64,000 bases of DNA from Lactobacillus sp. ESL0680 (GCF_029392855.1 NZ_CP113945.1:620001-684000), one strand, 5' to 3'. Shown: positions 15,134 to 24,200, counted from the first letter of the stretch. A program made the numbers and translations. The notes: generated by a model not told the origin, from the letters alone.

Positions 15134-15427
15134 ATGAACTATACAAAAGAAGAATTTGCTAAACGTGATGATGAAATGATGAATGAAATTGATTATTTGC
15201 GAAAATTAATCGATTCTGCTGAAAATCAAGACAACAGAACGATAGATGGAACGTGGTATCCCGTATCACATACATGGCGTGAAGTTGCAAAGATAGCACT
15301 AAATTTAGCTGATGAAGAAGAATGGATGACACGCTGTGAAAATAAATTGGAAGTAAAAAAAGATGAAAGCACGCAAAAAAATAATCAAACAAATTATTCT
15401 TGCACTCAATGCAATAGGAACAAATAG
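15134..15427 (+). CDS. Early phage protein, unknown
   Basis: 97 aa from the ATG at 15134, which follows TTAGGAGGAA. The N-terminus is an acidic helix (NYTKEEFAKRDDEMMNEIDYL). The last 20 residues lie in the 65-bp overlap with the next gene and look unlike the rest, so they may be constrained by the other frame. Not recognised. Confidence 0.65.
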   Translation: MNYTKEEFAKRDDEMMNEIDYLRKLIDSAENQDNRTIDGTWYPVSHTWREVAKIALNLADEEEWMTRCENKLEVKKDESTQKNNQTNYSCTQCNRNK

Positions 15428-15623
15428 TTTTAGTGATTATCAAAAGGCTGTTCAAGAGTTAGCCAGAATATATGAAACAAGCTGGCAACAAGAAAACTTT
15501 AGAATTTTAACTGTAGTTTTTGGAATAGCAGTTCCGCAAACTGAAGACTCGATTTGTAAAATTCCTAAAAAGCAAGTTGATAAATTAGCAATCTTTATTA
15601 TTAAAAATTTAGACAGGAAGTGA
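15363..15623 (+). CDS. Early phage protein, unknown
   Basis: 86 aa; basic N-terminus (MKARKKIIKQ), rest mixed helical. Only a weak GGAAG is seen upstream, and the start overlaps the previous gene by 65 bp, so an internal start is possible but no better candidate is obvious. Not recognised. Confidence 0.6.
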   Translation: MKARKKIIKQIILALNAIGTNSFSDYQKAVQELARIYETSWQQENFRILTVVFGIAVPQTEDSICKIPKKQVDKLAIFIIKNLDRK

Positions 15624-15629
15624 ACTAAC

Positions 15630-15929
15630 ATGCAAATCCCAGTAACTAAAGAAGAACGCAAGGCAGAATTTATCGAATTTGCCAAAGAATTACATCTGGT
15701 TCCTGAAGATGATCTGATGGGTAAAACAATTGGTATTGATGAATTTGCCAAGAAATACTGTAAGCCGCATGGTAAGGATTGGGTTAAAGCTAATATTTTG
15801 TACAAATTCGAGCCTGATTGGTGCCAAGACATTCATCCGGGAGTAGGACGTGGATTTACCATTTTTGAAAAGCCAGCGGCGAAATGGATGGAAGAACATA
15901 GAAAGGAAATTGACTGGAATGCCAATTAG
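15630..15929 (+). CDS. DUF771-like phage protein
   Basis: 99 aa after CAGGAAGTG. The pattern of a short HTH-like block (DEFAKKYCKPHGKDWVKANIL), a Pro/Trp-rich middle and a C-terminal PAAKWMEEHRKEI resembles DUF771 proteins common in phages of lactic acid bacteria, which are thought to bind DNA. Domain assignment is by eye. Confidence 0.65.
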   Translation: MQIPVTKEERKAEFIEFAKELHLVPEDDLMGKTIGIDEFAKKYCKPHGKDWVKANILYKFEPDWCQDIHPGVGRGFTIFEKPAAKWMEEHRKEIDWNAN

Positions 15930-15945
15930 AAAAGAGGTATCAATT

Positions 15946-16173
15946 ATGAAGTTTAATCAAAATCCTAAAATTAAACAGGATAAAGAGGCTGCAGTTAAAG
16001 CATTGTTTGCATTGCTAGTAATGAGCATTGTTGAGTTTGCTTTCTATGACGCAAATAGACTTTGGCTGACAAATTTTACACGTTTCTTAGAAGATGTGGG
16101 TGCAATTTTATTAGTTGTGGCAATCGGTTTATTTATCAGTGCGGTTTACTTTTTAAAGCGTGACGAAAAATGA
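15946..16173 (+). CDS. Small two-TM membrane protein
   Basis: 75 aa from the ATG at 15946 (AAAGAGG upstream). Two hydrophobic segments (about 20-38 and 53-70) are separated by a short loop, with charged ends. It lies in the early operon with overlapping neighbours. Function unknown; early phage membrane proteins can affect host envelope or exclusion, but nothing shows that here. Confidence 0.65.
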   Translation: MKFNQNPKIKQDKEAAVKALFALLVMSIVEFAFYDANRLWLTNFTRFLEDVGAILLVVAIGLFISAVYFLKRDEK

Positions 16174-16304
16174 TGAAGAAACTAAAAGAAAGGCTAGCAA
16201 AAAAGCAGTACTACGAGAATCTGGTAATCGCTAGTAACTGCTTTGACGGATATAAATCTGCATTCAGTACCAGTGATTGCAGACACTATTCAGGAGAATT
16301 ATAA
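16170..16304 (+). CDS. Short early frame, 44 aa
   Basis: Starts at ATG 16170, overlapping the previous stop (ATGATG), so it could be translationally coupled. Basic N-terminus (MMKKLKERLAKKQYYENL), ending 3 bp before the next ATG. The tight packing supports it; no family is seen. Confidence 0.5.
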   Translation: MMKKLKERLAKKQYYENLVIASNCFDGYKSAFSTSDCRHYSGEL

Positions 16305-16307
16305 CAC

Positions 16308-16661
16308 ATGGAAGTAAAAGACGCACTAGGGCAGCGATTAGCTGCTCGCTTAGTAATGGAAGATGAGGTCTTCGAAGATAGTCGCGGTGAGGATTGCTGG
16401 ATTGCAGAAGACTGGTCAGGCAGGCAATGCAAGATTGGGGAAGAATGTGATTACGAAACCTTTCAAGAATTTGTAATTGCACAGCTTTATACGGCTATGA
16501 ATACCAATACGATCAAGGAATTCATGGCTCAAGCAGGTTATGAAAATGACCCTAAGGAAATGCTATCAGACCTGCTTTGCGAAGATGACAACGATGAATG
16601 GTATCAGGATAAAGCAGAAGAAATATCAGATTCAAGTTTGACGTATATGGGAGATTTATAA
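16308..16661 (+). CDS. Acidic early phage protein, unknown
   Basis: 117 aa, strongly acidic (for example LLCEDDNDEWYQDKAEE). CAGGAG lies 14 bp before the ATG. It occupies the operon between the small membrane protein and the recombination genes. Not recognised. Confidence 0.65.
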   Translation: MEVKDALGQRLAARLVMEDEVFEDSRGEDCWIAEDWSGRQCKIGEECDYETFQEFVIAQLYTAMNTNTIKEFMAQAGYENDPKEMLSDLLCEDDNDEWYQDKAEEISDSSLTYMGDL

Positions 16662-16662
16662 A

Positions 16663-16893
16663 ATGAAAGAAAAGCGAATTTTAAGGGCGTCTGATGGTAA
16701 GTCAATTAATTTTATTGAAAATGAAATTTATTTTGACTCTGATGAAGCAACACCATTTACAAAAACAAAATTATTTCAAGGCAAGCTTACTTATGATGAT
16801 TTTTATACTGTTAATTATTTTTTCAGTGAAACTGAAATAAAGCGAAAGATTTGGGATATGGCAATTCCTGTGGAGGACACCGACAATGAATGA
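16663..16893 (+). CDS. Early phage protein, unknown
   Basis: 76 aa; GGGAG lies 9 bp before the ATG. Overlaps the next gene by 8 bp. Mixed beta/alpha composition; not recognised. Confidence 0.6.
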   Translation: MKEKRILRASDGKSINFIENEIYFDSDEATPFTKTKLFQGKLTYDDFYTVNYFFSETEIKRKIWDMAIPVEDTDNE

Positions 16894-17158
16894 TTTTAAA
16901 GATTGGCTAGACACGACTGAAACAGCAATCAGCGTTTGGCCAGATGAGTTAGTGGCTGCTGCTTTAAAAGAAAATAGAACCTACGCTTCGGCTAAGAGAT
17001 GGCTGGAAAAACAGAAGCCTAGTCTTGACGGTAACTTTATGGCGTCACCAAGTGAAGCATTCAGGCAGAATGTTGTGAAAGCAATGTTTGAGCAGGCAAT
17101 TAAAAGCATTACTCAGTTGGCAATGGGACAGGAGGTGCCAGATAATGCCGGCGATTAA
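16886..17158 (+). CDS. Early phage protein upstream of the Sak4-like ATPase, unknown
   Basis: 90 aa, starting inside the previous gene after GGAGG. Contains SAKRWLEKQKPSLDGN and a helical C-terminus, and overlaps the ATPase start by 14 bp. Order suggests a role with the replication/recombination module; no family is recognised. Confidence 0.65.
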   Translation: MNDFKDWLDTTETAISVWPDELVAAALKENRTYASAKRWLEKQKPSLDGNFMASPSEAFRQNVVKAMFEQAIKSITQLAMGQEVPDNAGD

Positions 17159-17807
17159 TTGGAACAAGCAGAAGACGAAGAAGTATCGGTATCTGGTGTA
17201 TGGCATACCAGGAGTTGGTAAAACGACACTTAGTAGTTTCATGAAGGGCAAAACTTACATGTTGTCACTGGATCAGTCATTTTATCGGATCAAATTCTGG
17301 CAAGGCAAAAAGGATATTTGGGTCATTGACCCAGACAAACCGATTGAGGACTTGCAAGATTTTGTTAGCGAGTTCGATCCAAGCAAATATGACAACCTGA
17401 TTATTGATAATATGAGCAATTTTCAAAAATTATGGTTTGCCGAAAAAGCTAGAGAAACCAAGAATGGGCTAGACAATAAAATGTCGGACTACGGCGAAAT
17501 TAATAACTACACTATCAGATTTATTTCTAAGGTATTTACTTGGGACTTAAATATCCTAGTTACTGCTTGGGAAAAGCGTGACAAGGTAACCGATACTAAT
17601 GGGCAAGAATTTGAGCAATACGCGCCTGATTTCAGACCTGATCCGAGAGATTTCTTAATGGGTAACTGTGACGTGGTTGCCCGAATGACGCAGAAACCGA
17701 AAACAGGTGAGCGAGGTTTGATTATGCAGTCAGACCCAGGCACCTATGCCAAGAACCGCTTGGATAATCGACCCGGTTGTAGGGCAGAAGAGTTCTTCAA
17801 TGCTTAA
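17145..17807 (+). CDS. Phage Sak4-like RecA-fold ATPase (AAA family)
   Basis: 220 aa from the ATG at 17145, preceded by AGGAGG. Walker A GIPGVGKTT lies near residue 20 and Walker B-like NLIIDNMSN near residue 85. This is the phage nucleotide-binding family related to Sak4 single-strand-annealing recombinases, which act with the phage SSB-like protein. It lies next to the helicase, DUF669 and primase genes, as in many siphovirus and myovirus replication modules. Confidence 0.85.
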   Translation: MPAINWNKQKTKKYRYLVYGIPGVGKTTLSSFMKGKTYMLSLDQSFYRIKFWQGKKDIWVIDPDKPIEDLQDFVSEFDPSKYDNLIIDNMSNFQKLWFAEKARETKNGLDNKMSDYGEINNYTIRFISKVFTWDLNILVTAWEKRDKVTDTNGQEFEQYAPDFRPDPRDFLMGNCDVVARMTQKPKTGERGLIMQSDPGTYAKNRLDNRPGCRAEEFFNA

Positions 17808-19146
17808 GCTATTTGATTATCAACAGAATTTAGTTAATCAGGCTCGTAACTCGCTGGCAAAGGGCAATCAAAGCGTGCTGATTGTTTCGCCGCCTGGTTC
17901 TGGTAAATCTATCGTGATTGCCGAAATCGCTAGATTAACCGCTAAAAAAGGCGGAAGGATTTTATTCTTTGTTCACCGAAAAGAGTTAGTCCAGCAGATT
18001 AAGCAAACTTTCATCAGGCAGAGTGTGGACTTATCGCACTGCACAATTGATACGGTAATGCGAGTAAAGAACCGTTTAAAAATACTGCCGAGACCGACGC
18101 TGATTATCGTTGACGAGGGACATCATAGTCGAGCTAAGAGTTATCAAGCAATCTTTGATTACTTCTCTAAGGTACCAAGATTGGGCTTCACGGCAACACC
18201 GTGGCGATTATCTGGACAAGGCTTCAATGATATTTATTCGGATATGGTTGAAGGGCCTTCAGTTGACTGGTTGATTAAGCATCAGCACCTAGCACCGTAT
18301 GTCATGTATGGCAAGTCACTAGGTAATCTGGATAAATTAAAAATCGGCTCAACTGGCGACTATACTAGTAAATCGGTTGAGGAATTTGAGAAGTCAGTCA
18401 TTCATGGCGATATTATTAAATCCTGGCAAAAATTTGCCCAGGATAGAAAAACGATTGTTTACAGTTTTAGCATTAATTTTTCAAAACAGGTGGCTAAAGA
18501 ATTCAACAAAGCTGGAATAAGTGCAATTCACGTTGATTCTAAGACACCCACAGCTCAGAGAGAGCAGATCATGGCTGATTTTAAAACTGGAAAAATCAAG
18601 GTGCTATGTAACGTCGATTTAGTCAGTGAAGGTTTTGACGTTCCAGATTGTAGTTGTGTAGTGATGCTCAGACCGACAAAGTCATTGGTGCTGTATCTGC
18701 AGCAATCAATGCGAGCGATGCGGTATCAGCCAGGAAAGAAGGCTGTGATTATTGACCAAGTTAGTAATTTCGCTGAGTTTGGTTTACCCGATGATGACCG
18801 AGAGTGGAGTTTGCAAGGGCATAGCAAACGGCAGACGCAAGAAAATACAGTCATGATTAAGGAATGTCCGCAGTGCTATGCAGTAATTAAAGCTGGTTCA
18901 GTTAGCTGTCCGTACTGCGATTATGATTTTTCTGAAGAAATCGAACGTGCTAGAAAAATTGAAATCGAAAAACAAGAAAAGCTGCAGCGGATTAAACGAG
19001 AGGAAGCCTTCAAGGTTAATTACATTCTGACTAAGAAAGTCAGCGAGCTTAATACGATGGAAGAATTGAAAGGCTACCAAAAAGCTAAAGGATATAAGCC
19101 TGGTTGGGTATATCACATGGCTAAATTAAAAGGATTATTAAAATGA
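17800..19146 (+). CDS. DEAD/DEAH-box superfamily 2 helicase with zinc ribbon
   Basis: 448 aa from the ATG at 17800, overlapping the previous stop by 8 bp. SF2 motifs in order: SPPGSGKS (I), VDEGHH (II), FTATPWR (III), and in the second RecA domain VLCNVDLVSEGFDVP (V) and QQSMRAMR (VI). A C-terminal zinc ribbon (CPQC... CPYC) and a coiled basic tail follow. It is probably the replication/recombination helicase of the phage. Confidence 0.92.
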   Translation: MLKLFDYQQNLVNQARNSLAKGNQSVLIVSPPGSGKSIVIAEIARLTAKKGGRILFFVHRKELVQQIKQTFIRQSVDLSHCTIDTVMRVKNRLKILPRPTLIIVDEGHHSRAKSYQAIFDYFSKVPRLGFTATPWRLSGQGFNDIYSDMVEGPSVDWLIKHQHLAPYVMYGKSLGNLDKLKIGSTGDYTSKSVEEFEKSVIHGDIIKSWQKFAQDRKTIVYSFSINFSKQVAKEFNKAGISAIHVDSKTPTAQREQIMADFKTGKIKVLCNVDLVSEGFDVPDCSCVVMLRPTKSLVLYLQQSMRAMRYQPGKKAVIIDQVSNFAEFGLPDDDREWSLQGHSKRQTQENTVMIKECPQCYAVIKAGSVSCPYCDYDFSEEIERARKIEIEKQEKLQRIKREEAFKVNYILTKKVSELNTMEELKGYQKAKGYKPGWVYHMAKLKGLLK

Positions 19147-19328
19147 TGGATTTGAAACAATTTAACTCAAAAGAACTATTAACCGAATTAACCAAACGGG
19201 GCTATTTAAAAGAAATAAATGTTATGTCATATTCCGATTATGAACTTAATTTGCGGGCCAAATATGGTGCAAAGCCAATTAATACCGACGATGTAACATC
19301 AATTTTTATCATGGAGGAACACAACTAA
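19143..19328 (+). CDS. Small phage protein, unknown
   Basis: 61 aa, overlapping the helicase stop and ending on the ATG of the DUF669 gene. Sequence begins MMDLKQFNSKELLTEL. Coupled translation is likely. Not recognised. Confidence 0.65.
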   Translation: MMDLKQFNSKELLTELTKRGYLKEINVMSYSDYELNLRAKYGAKPINTDDVTSIFIMEEHN

Positions 19329-19864
19329 TGTCATTTTTAAACGTAGATCATAAGAAAGCAGAAGATACTAATAACTTATTCCCTAAAGGGGTATATGAAA
19401 TGATGACGTATGAGGTGAAGATGGACGCGTCAAAAGGCGGGCATCAGTGCATGAGGTTCAATTTTATTGTTAGAAAGGACCTTGATAAAGCACTGCCTGA
19501 TACCAATGCGAAGGGGCATGGACGTCATTATTGGGCTAATGTTTGGACTGCTAAAGATGAAAATGGTGACGATTCAGGTCAATTTAAGCAAAGCGACTTA
19601 CAGAATATTGCTAAGGCTTACGGCATTCCAGACGGTACTGAAATTAAGTCGGAAGATGACTTTATGAAAATGCTGGTTGGTAAAACTATTCGGATTTATA
19701 TCAATCTTGGCGACCATGAGTACCAAGGTACAAAGAGCAAGCAGAATAGTACGTTCACCAATAGCTGGCAGCCGACTAAGTTCCCGTTAAAAGGCGCACC
19801 TCAAGACCCGTTTGCAGGTTCAGGTGACACAGTTGATATTGACGACAATAATTTACCGTTTTAA
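19328..19864 (+). CDS. DUF669 protein, putative phage ssDNA-binding protein
   Basis: 178 aa after GGAGG. The DUF669 core is visible (MSFLNVDHKKAEDTN, then YEVKMDASKGGHQCMRFNFIVR). The protein ends in an acidic tail, VDIDDNNLPF, like the partner-binding tail of SSB proteins. It is placed between helicase and primase and likely coats ssDNA for the Sak4-like protein. Confidence 0.88.
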   Translation: MSFLNVDHKKAEDTNNLFPKGVYEMMTYEVKMDASKGGHQCMRFNFIVRKDLDKALPDTNAKGHGRHYWANVWTAKDENGDDSGQFKQSDLQNIAKAYGIPDGTEIKSEDDFMKMLVGKTIRIYINLGDHEYQGTKSKQNSTFTNSWQPTKFPLKGAPQDPFAGSGDTVDIDDNNLPF

Positions 19865-19882
19865 CGAAAGGAGCGGACAGTT

Positions 19883-20074
19883 ATGGCAGCATTTACGAAT
19901 ATATATCTTAAAACAGAATATCAAGGTCGATTAACTGTTCAAGGTTCTGTTGATTCTATTTTAAAAGAAATTGAACGCAGTAAAACAGGATTTATAAAAG
20001 TTACGCATAATGGTACCAACTATGAATGGATAGCAATTGATACTATTGGAAAAATGGAAAATTTACACAATTAA
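19883..20074 (+). CDS. Small phage protein, unknown
   Basis: 63 aa after GAAAGGAG. Beta-rich (AFTNIYLKTEYQGRLTVQG). Located between the SSB-like and primase genes. Not recognised. Confidence 0.65.
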   Translation: MAAFTNIYLKTEYQGRLTVQGSVDSILKEIERSKTGFIKVTHNGTNYEWIAIDTIGKMENLHN

Positions 20075-20087
20075 CAGGTAATCTATC

Positions 20088-22451
20088 ATGCAGTTTAATT
20101 ACGCAAATATCCCGAAAGAACTTCGGGACTTAAAACAGTGGGGCGATTTCGAACTAAAATTCGTGCCCGCAAGACATAAAAATACTAAGATACCGATTAA
20201 TCCTTTTGACGGCACTAACGGCAAATCAAATGATCCAGCTACCTGGTCAGACTTCGCTACGGCTTATCAATCGTTATCAAATATTCCCAGAGCCAAAGGT
20301 TTAGCCTTTTACTTTACTGGTGGTTATGTGGGGCTAGACATTGACGATATCGAGGACGATTTAGAAACCTGGGAGCAAGGCAACCGTGATGAAAATAATC
20401 TGATTGTTAAGTTTCAGAAACTAACTCACGATACTTACATGGAAGTGAGCCAGTCTGGTAAGGGCATTCATGCGATTTTTAAAGGCAAAATCCCAGGCAG
20501 GCATCGGCGCAAGGGCCATTTCGAAATGTACCAATCAGGCAGGTTCTTCGCCTTAACTGGTAATACGATTGGCAAGCCCAATCCAGTTATTCAGACCCTA
20601 TCTGATAAAGATATGCAGGTACTTTACGAAGCAATCTTTGGTCCCGACAAAGTAAGTCCACAGCTTACGCAAGCGACTGGCAGTGTTGATTTATCAGTCA
20701 GTGAGATTATTTCTAAGGCTGAATCAAATAGCCGTTCTGGCGAACGGTTCAAGTTATTCATGAATGGCGGCTGGGATAAATTCTATCTGTCACATTCCGA
20801 AGCTGACATGGCATTTGCCAATGATTTAGCCTTCTGGACTGGTAGAGATTTCAAGAAAATGGATACCATTTTCCGAAACAGTTCACTAATTCGTGATAAG
20901 TGGGACCGCAAGACTGGTGCTAGTACCTATGGTGCGATTACGCTGCAAAAGGCGATTGACGATTGCACAAATGTTTACGGTAGTTCAGAAACCGTTGATA
21001 GCAACGATTCACGTTTTGCTTGGAATAAAAAATCAACCAAGCCTAAAGAACAGCGCAGTTTTGATGATATGGGTATGGCTGACCGTTTTATCGATATGTA
21101 TGGTCACGACCGTTTTCGCTACTTAACTGGCGATAAAAAATGGTTCTATTACGACAACAATGTTTGGCGGCCAGACGGTTCAGGTATGTTAGGCAAAGCA
21201 ATTGATGTGGTGGTCGATTCACTAAAAAAGGAACGACCGCAAATTCTTGCTGGTACTGATGATAAGGTTCAAAAATCAATCTTGCGTGAGTGGCAAAAGT
21301 TCAAACATCATGAACGGTTAAGCAAAGGTCATAGTGATTTAACGACTATGCTTAAGCACCGTTTAACTGTCACTCATGAAGACTGGGACCATGATGATTA
21401 TTATCTAAATACTCCCAGTGGTTATGTAAATTTACGGGACGGTCAATTGCACGACCATCAGCCAGAATTAATGTTTAGTCATATTACCAGTGTTGAATTT
21501 ACGGATAACATTGACTGTCCTGAATGGCTTGATTTTTTAGACCAAATATTCCAAGGTGACAAAGCTTTGATGTATTTCGTACAAAAAGCTCTCGGTTATT
21601 CCCTAATCGGAACTACCAGAGAGCAGATTATGTTTATTCTATTTGGTAATGGTCGTAATGGTAAATCAGTGTTTCTGAATACAATCCAATATATCTTAGG
21701 CAGTTATGTTAAGACAATGGACGTATCAGCGATTATGAGTAAGCAAGTTAATTCAGGACCAACGCCAGAGTTAGCAAGATTACAGACGGCCAGAATGGTT
21801 ATTACATCTGAAGCTAACGAAGGCAATCGGCTAAATGAAGGTTTGGTTAAGCAAATGACTGGTGGCGATACGATAACAGCAAGATTTAACTTTGGTGATG
21901 TGTTCGAATTCAAACCCAAGTTTACAATTTGGATGGCCACGAACCATAAGCCAATCATCCGTGGCACTGATATGGGTATCTGGCGCAGGTTAGCGTTAAT
22001 ACCGTTTGATTACACGGTACCGAAAAATCAGGTTGACCCGAACCTTGAAAGCAAGCTGAGAGCAGAGAGCCGCGGGATTTTAAACTGGATGGTTGAAGGC
22101 GCAATTCTCTATTTAGTTGAAGGCTTGAAACAGCCCCAAGCTGTGATTGACGCTTCAGCGGAGTATCGCAGTGAGATGGATGTCTTAGCAGCATTTATTG
22201 AAGAGCAATGCGAAACTAGCGACGATTATCATGAGAAATCAACAACGCTATTTGAAGCTTATGTTGAGTGGGCTAAAGGGACAAATAATTACTCAAGGAT
22301 GTCGAACAATAAATTTGGTCGGGAAATGAGTAATAGATTTACTAAAAAACATACGATGAACGGAGCAGAGTATTTTGGTGTTCATCTAAAAGGTGATTCA
22401 AGATTTTCTTGGAATGAAAAAGAAATGCAAGGAACTTTATATCCGAAATGA
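20088..22451 (+). CDS. Phage primase-helicase (primase-polymerase + D5/P4-type SF3 helicase)
   Basis: 787 aa. The N-terminal 200 residues look like an archaeo-eukaryotic primase-polymerase domain: GLDIDDIED (metal Asp residues), SGKGIHAIFKG and QSGRFFALTGN. The C-terminal part has a D5_N-like region and an SF3 helicase with Walker A FGNGRNGKSVF, Walker B-like ARMVITSEANEG and FKPKFTIWMATNHKP. It would prime and unwind the phage origin. The origin-like repeats at 22487-22704 follow directly, in keeping with a replicon unit. Confidence 0.9.
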   Translation: MQFNYANIPKELRDLKQWGDFELKFVPARHKNTKIPINPFDGTNGKSNDPATWSDFATAYQSLSNIPRAKGLAFYFTGGYVGLDIDDIEDDLETWEQGNRDENNLIVKFQKLTHDTYMEVSQSGKGIHAIFKGKIPGRHRRKGHFEMYQSGRFFALTGNTIGKPNPVIQTLSDKDMQVLYEAIFGPDKVSPQLTQATGSVDLSVSEIISKAESNSRSGERFKLFMNGGWDKFYLSHSEADMAFANDLAFWTGRDFKKMDTIFRNSSLIRDKWDRKTGASTYGAITLQKAIDDCTNVYGSSETVDSNDSRFAWNKKSTKPKEQRSFDDMGMADRFIDMYGHDRFRYLTGDKKWFYYDNNVWRPDGSGMLGKAIDVVVDSLKKERPQILAGTDDKVQKSILREWQKFKHHERLSKGHSDLTTMLKHRLTVTHEDWDHDDYYLNTPSGYVNLRDGQLHDHQPELMFSHITSVEFTDNIDCPEWLDFLDQIFQGDKALMYFVQKALGYSLIGTTREQIMFILFGNGRNGKSVFLNTIQYILGSYVKTMDVSAIMSKQVNSGPTPELARLQTARMVITSEANEGNRLNEGLVKQMTGGDTITARFNFGDVFEFKPKFTIWMATNHKPIIRGTDMGIWRRLALIPFDYTVPKNQVDPNLESKLRAESRGILNWMVEGAILYLVEGLKQPQAVIDASAEYRSEMDVLAAFIEEQCETSDDYHEKSTTLFEAYVEWAKGTNNYSRMSNNKFGREMSNRFTKKHTMNGAEYFGVHLKGDSRFSWNEKEMQGTLYPK

Positions 22452-22704
22452 TGGATTTTGACAGAATTATGATGGATTGGAATTAAATCCGTCATGCAAA
22501 TAATGCCTTAACTATGCGGTTTCAAGAAATATTATGACGGATTGACGGATTTTTATTCTAAAGAATAAAAATAAAAAAAGAATAAAAAATATATATAAAG
22601 AATAGGATTTTGGCTAAATCCGTCATGTAAAATTGCTCTAATCGTTGTGGGAGTAAGTTGAATTAGCTATGACGGATCCGTCATATTCCATCATAATCCG
22701 TCAT
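22443..22704. other. Iteron cluster, likely phage replication origin
   Basis: The 9-mer ATCCGTCAT occurs directly at 22487-22495, 22618-22626, 22676-22684 and 22696-22704, and inverted (ATGACGGAT) at 22534-22542 and 22669-22677, with TTGACGGAT at 22542-22550 and degenerate ATGATGGA/CCATCAT copies. Two copies fuse into a palindrome at 22669-22684. A very A+T-rich stretch (22551-22612) lies in the middle, as a DNA-unwinding element would. The position just after the primase-helicase gene supports an origin. Confidence 0.7.
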
Positions 22705-22732
22705 GCAGGTATATACCAATTAAGGAGAGATT

Positions 22733-22924
22733 ATGATTAAAAATGAAAAAGTAATTGTATGTGATCAATGCAAAAGAATTTTAACAAAAGATTGGACTTT
22801 GAAAATAATTGCATATCAAAATAAACACTTCTGCAATGATGATTGTCTTTTAGATTATTTGGAAGATACAAAGAAAATTAAGAGCTTATTAACGTTAGAA
22901 ATAATTAATCAAAGAGGCAAATAA
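22733..22924 (+). CDS. Small zinc-finger protein, unknown
   Basis: 63 aa after AAGGAGAG. CDQC near residue 11 and FCNDDC near residue 34 form a likely four-Cys zinc site. First gene after the origin-like repeats. Related in pattern to the 55-aa gene at 23582. Function unknown. Confidence 0.65.
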   Translation: MIKNEKVIVCDQCKRILTKDWTLKIIAYQNKHFCNDDCLLDYLEDTKKIKSLLTLEIINQRGK

Positions 22925-22926
22925 TA

Positions 22927-23172
22927 ATGAACGGTAAAACTTTGGAATTTAATGGCGATATCAAGGATTTCAAAACTAAGGACGGAACAGTAACGATTTC
23001 GCTTACTGCTTCGGCTGAAAATATTTCATTAGATGAGCTAAATGAAATAGCACAAGGTATGGGACTGAAAGTCAACCTTGAAGCTAGACAACAGGAATTA
23101 ATCAATGACTCCGAAGAAGCTGATGGACAGACCAAGTTAGAAATAGTTAGTGATGAGGATGAACAGGATTAG
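22927..23172 (+). CDS. Acidic phage protein, unknown
   Basis: 81 aa; starts 3 bp after the previous stop. N-terminal beta strands (GKTLEFNGDIKDFKTKDGTV), acidic C-terminus ending SDEDEQD. Not recognised. Confidence 0.65.
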   Translation: MNGKTLEFNGDIKDFKTKDGTVTISLTASAENISLDELNEIAQGMGLKVNLEARQQELINDSEEADGQTKLEIVSDEDEQD

Positions 23173-23188
23173 AAGCAAGGAATTAAAC

Positions 23189-23410
23189 ATGCAAGAAGCA
23201 ACTGAAAAAAATATTTATCGCAATATTAATGGCGAGTATCTTGAAATTGTGCCGCTTTATGTCGACACGGAATTATTTTATGGGATTTTAAACTTAAATA
23301 AGCAGGAAGTTATTGCAACTTTTGCTAATTTGAAATCCGTACAAAGTGTCTGTGAGCGGTATGAGCCTGTAAAACTGGGTATCTATTTGATGGAGAAGAA
23401 TAATGGATAA
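23189..23410 (+). CDS. Small phage protein, unknown
   Basis: 73 aa from the ATG at 23189 (AAGGA upstream); longer readings start inside the previous gene. Overlaps the next ATG by 8 bp. Sequence begins MQEATEKNIYRNING. Not recognised. Confidence 0.6.
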   Translation: MQEATEKNIYRNINGEYLEIVPLYVDTELFYGILNLNKQEVIATFANLKSVQSVCERYEPVKLGIYLMEKNNG

Positions 23411-23579
23411 AAAAATAATTACTAAACTTAACGAATTACAGAACAAAGCGATTGTGGTTGGTACTAATATGGAACTTAGTGAGAATGCTAATGCACATCA
23501 ATTGTTAAGCGACTTGGTGTCTGATGTTGTTGATGATACGAATGAAATTTTAGGCTTATTAAATAAGGATAAGGCATAG
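23403..23579 (+). CDS. Small phage protein, 58 aa, unknown
   Basis: Starts at ATG 23403 inside the previous gene (GGAGAAG just upstream) and ends 2 bp before the next ATG. Helical and acidic (LLSDLVSDVVDDTNEILGLL). Tight overlap with both neighbours supports it. Confidence 0.6.
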   Translation: MDKKIITKLNELQNKAIVVGTNMELSENANAHQLLSDLVSDVVDDTNEILGLLNKDKA

Positions 23580-23581
23580 CG

Positions 23582-23749
23582 ATGAGTGAAGGCGAACATT
23601 GCAGTGTATGCGGAAGGTTAATTGATTTAAGTGCTATTAGAAAAGGCACAATGATATTTTGCAGCCAGAATTGCTTGGATAGATACAATAGAGCTTTTGA
23701 TAAAGCTGCGGAAGAGTTGGAAAATTATATTTTAAACAGCGTGAAATAG
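23582..23749 (+). CDS. Small zinc-finger phage protein, 55 aa
   Basis: ATG at 23582. CSVCGRLID and FCSQNC give a four-Cys zinc site resembling the FCS/MYM type, followed by a helix (RYNRAFDKAAEELENY). Function unknown; probably a nucleic-acid or protein-binding accessory. Confidence 0.65.
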   Translation: MSEGEHCSVCGRLIDLSAIRKGTMIFCSQNCLDRYNRAFDKAAEELENYILNSVK

Positions 23750-23765
23750 TTAAGGAGACAAAACT

Positions 23766-24200
23766 ATGAGTGAAGAAAAAAGAATTATTGAACATAACGG
23801 ATATTTTCTTTACCAGCAGAAGACAAACCAAAAATGGTACTTCGGTACTAGTGAGGATAGTAACGGAACTTTTGAAGATAATGAGCCAACTCCAATTTCT
23901 AAATCTGATTTAAAAGATATAATGTTTTTGGATTTTGATGGAAATACTAATAACTTAATTTCACTTATTGGAATAAATAGGCTATGGAACAAGTACGGTA
24001 AACCTGTTCCAGAAAAGAAATGGTATGTAAAAGTGCCACATACTTATCCAAGCTCGTGGTATCAAATAGGTCAATGCAATGATTCTACAATGATTATTAC
24101 AAATATCGAATGTGTACCTAATGACTCATTTAAGTTCACCGATTCTGAAATCAAAAAATACCATCTTGAAGATTGCGAGAAGGTGCCAGCTGATGACTGA
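23766..24200 (+). CDS. DUF1642-like phage protein
   Basis: 144 aa after AAGGAG. The C-terminal third (KKWYVKVPH... KFTDSEIKKYHLEDCE) has the pattern of DUF1642 proteins of lactic-acid-bacteria phages; the assignment is tentative. Unknown function. Overlaps the nuclease gene by 8 bp. Confidence 0.55.
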   Translation: MSEEKRIIEHNGYFLYQQKTNQKWYFGTSEDSNGTFEDNEPTPISKSDLKDIMFLDFDGNTNNLISLIGINRLWNKYGKPVPEKKWYVKVPHTYPSSWYQIGQCNDSTMIITNIECVPNDSFKFTDSEIKKYHLEDCEKVPADD

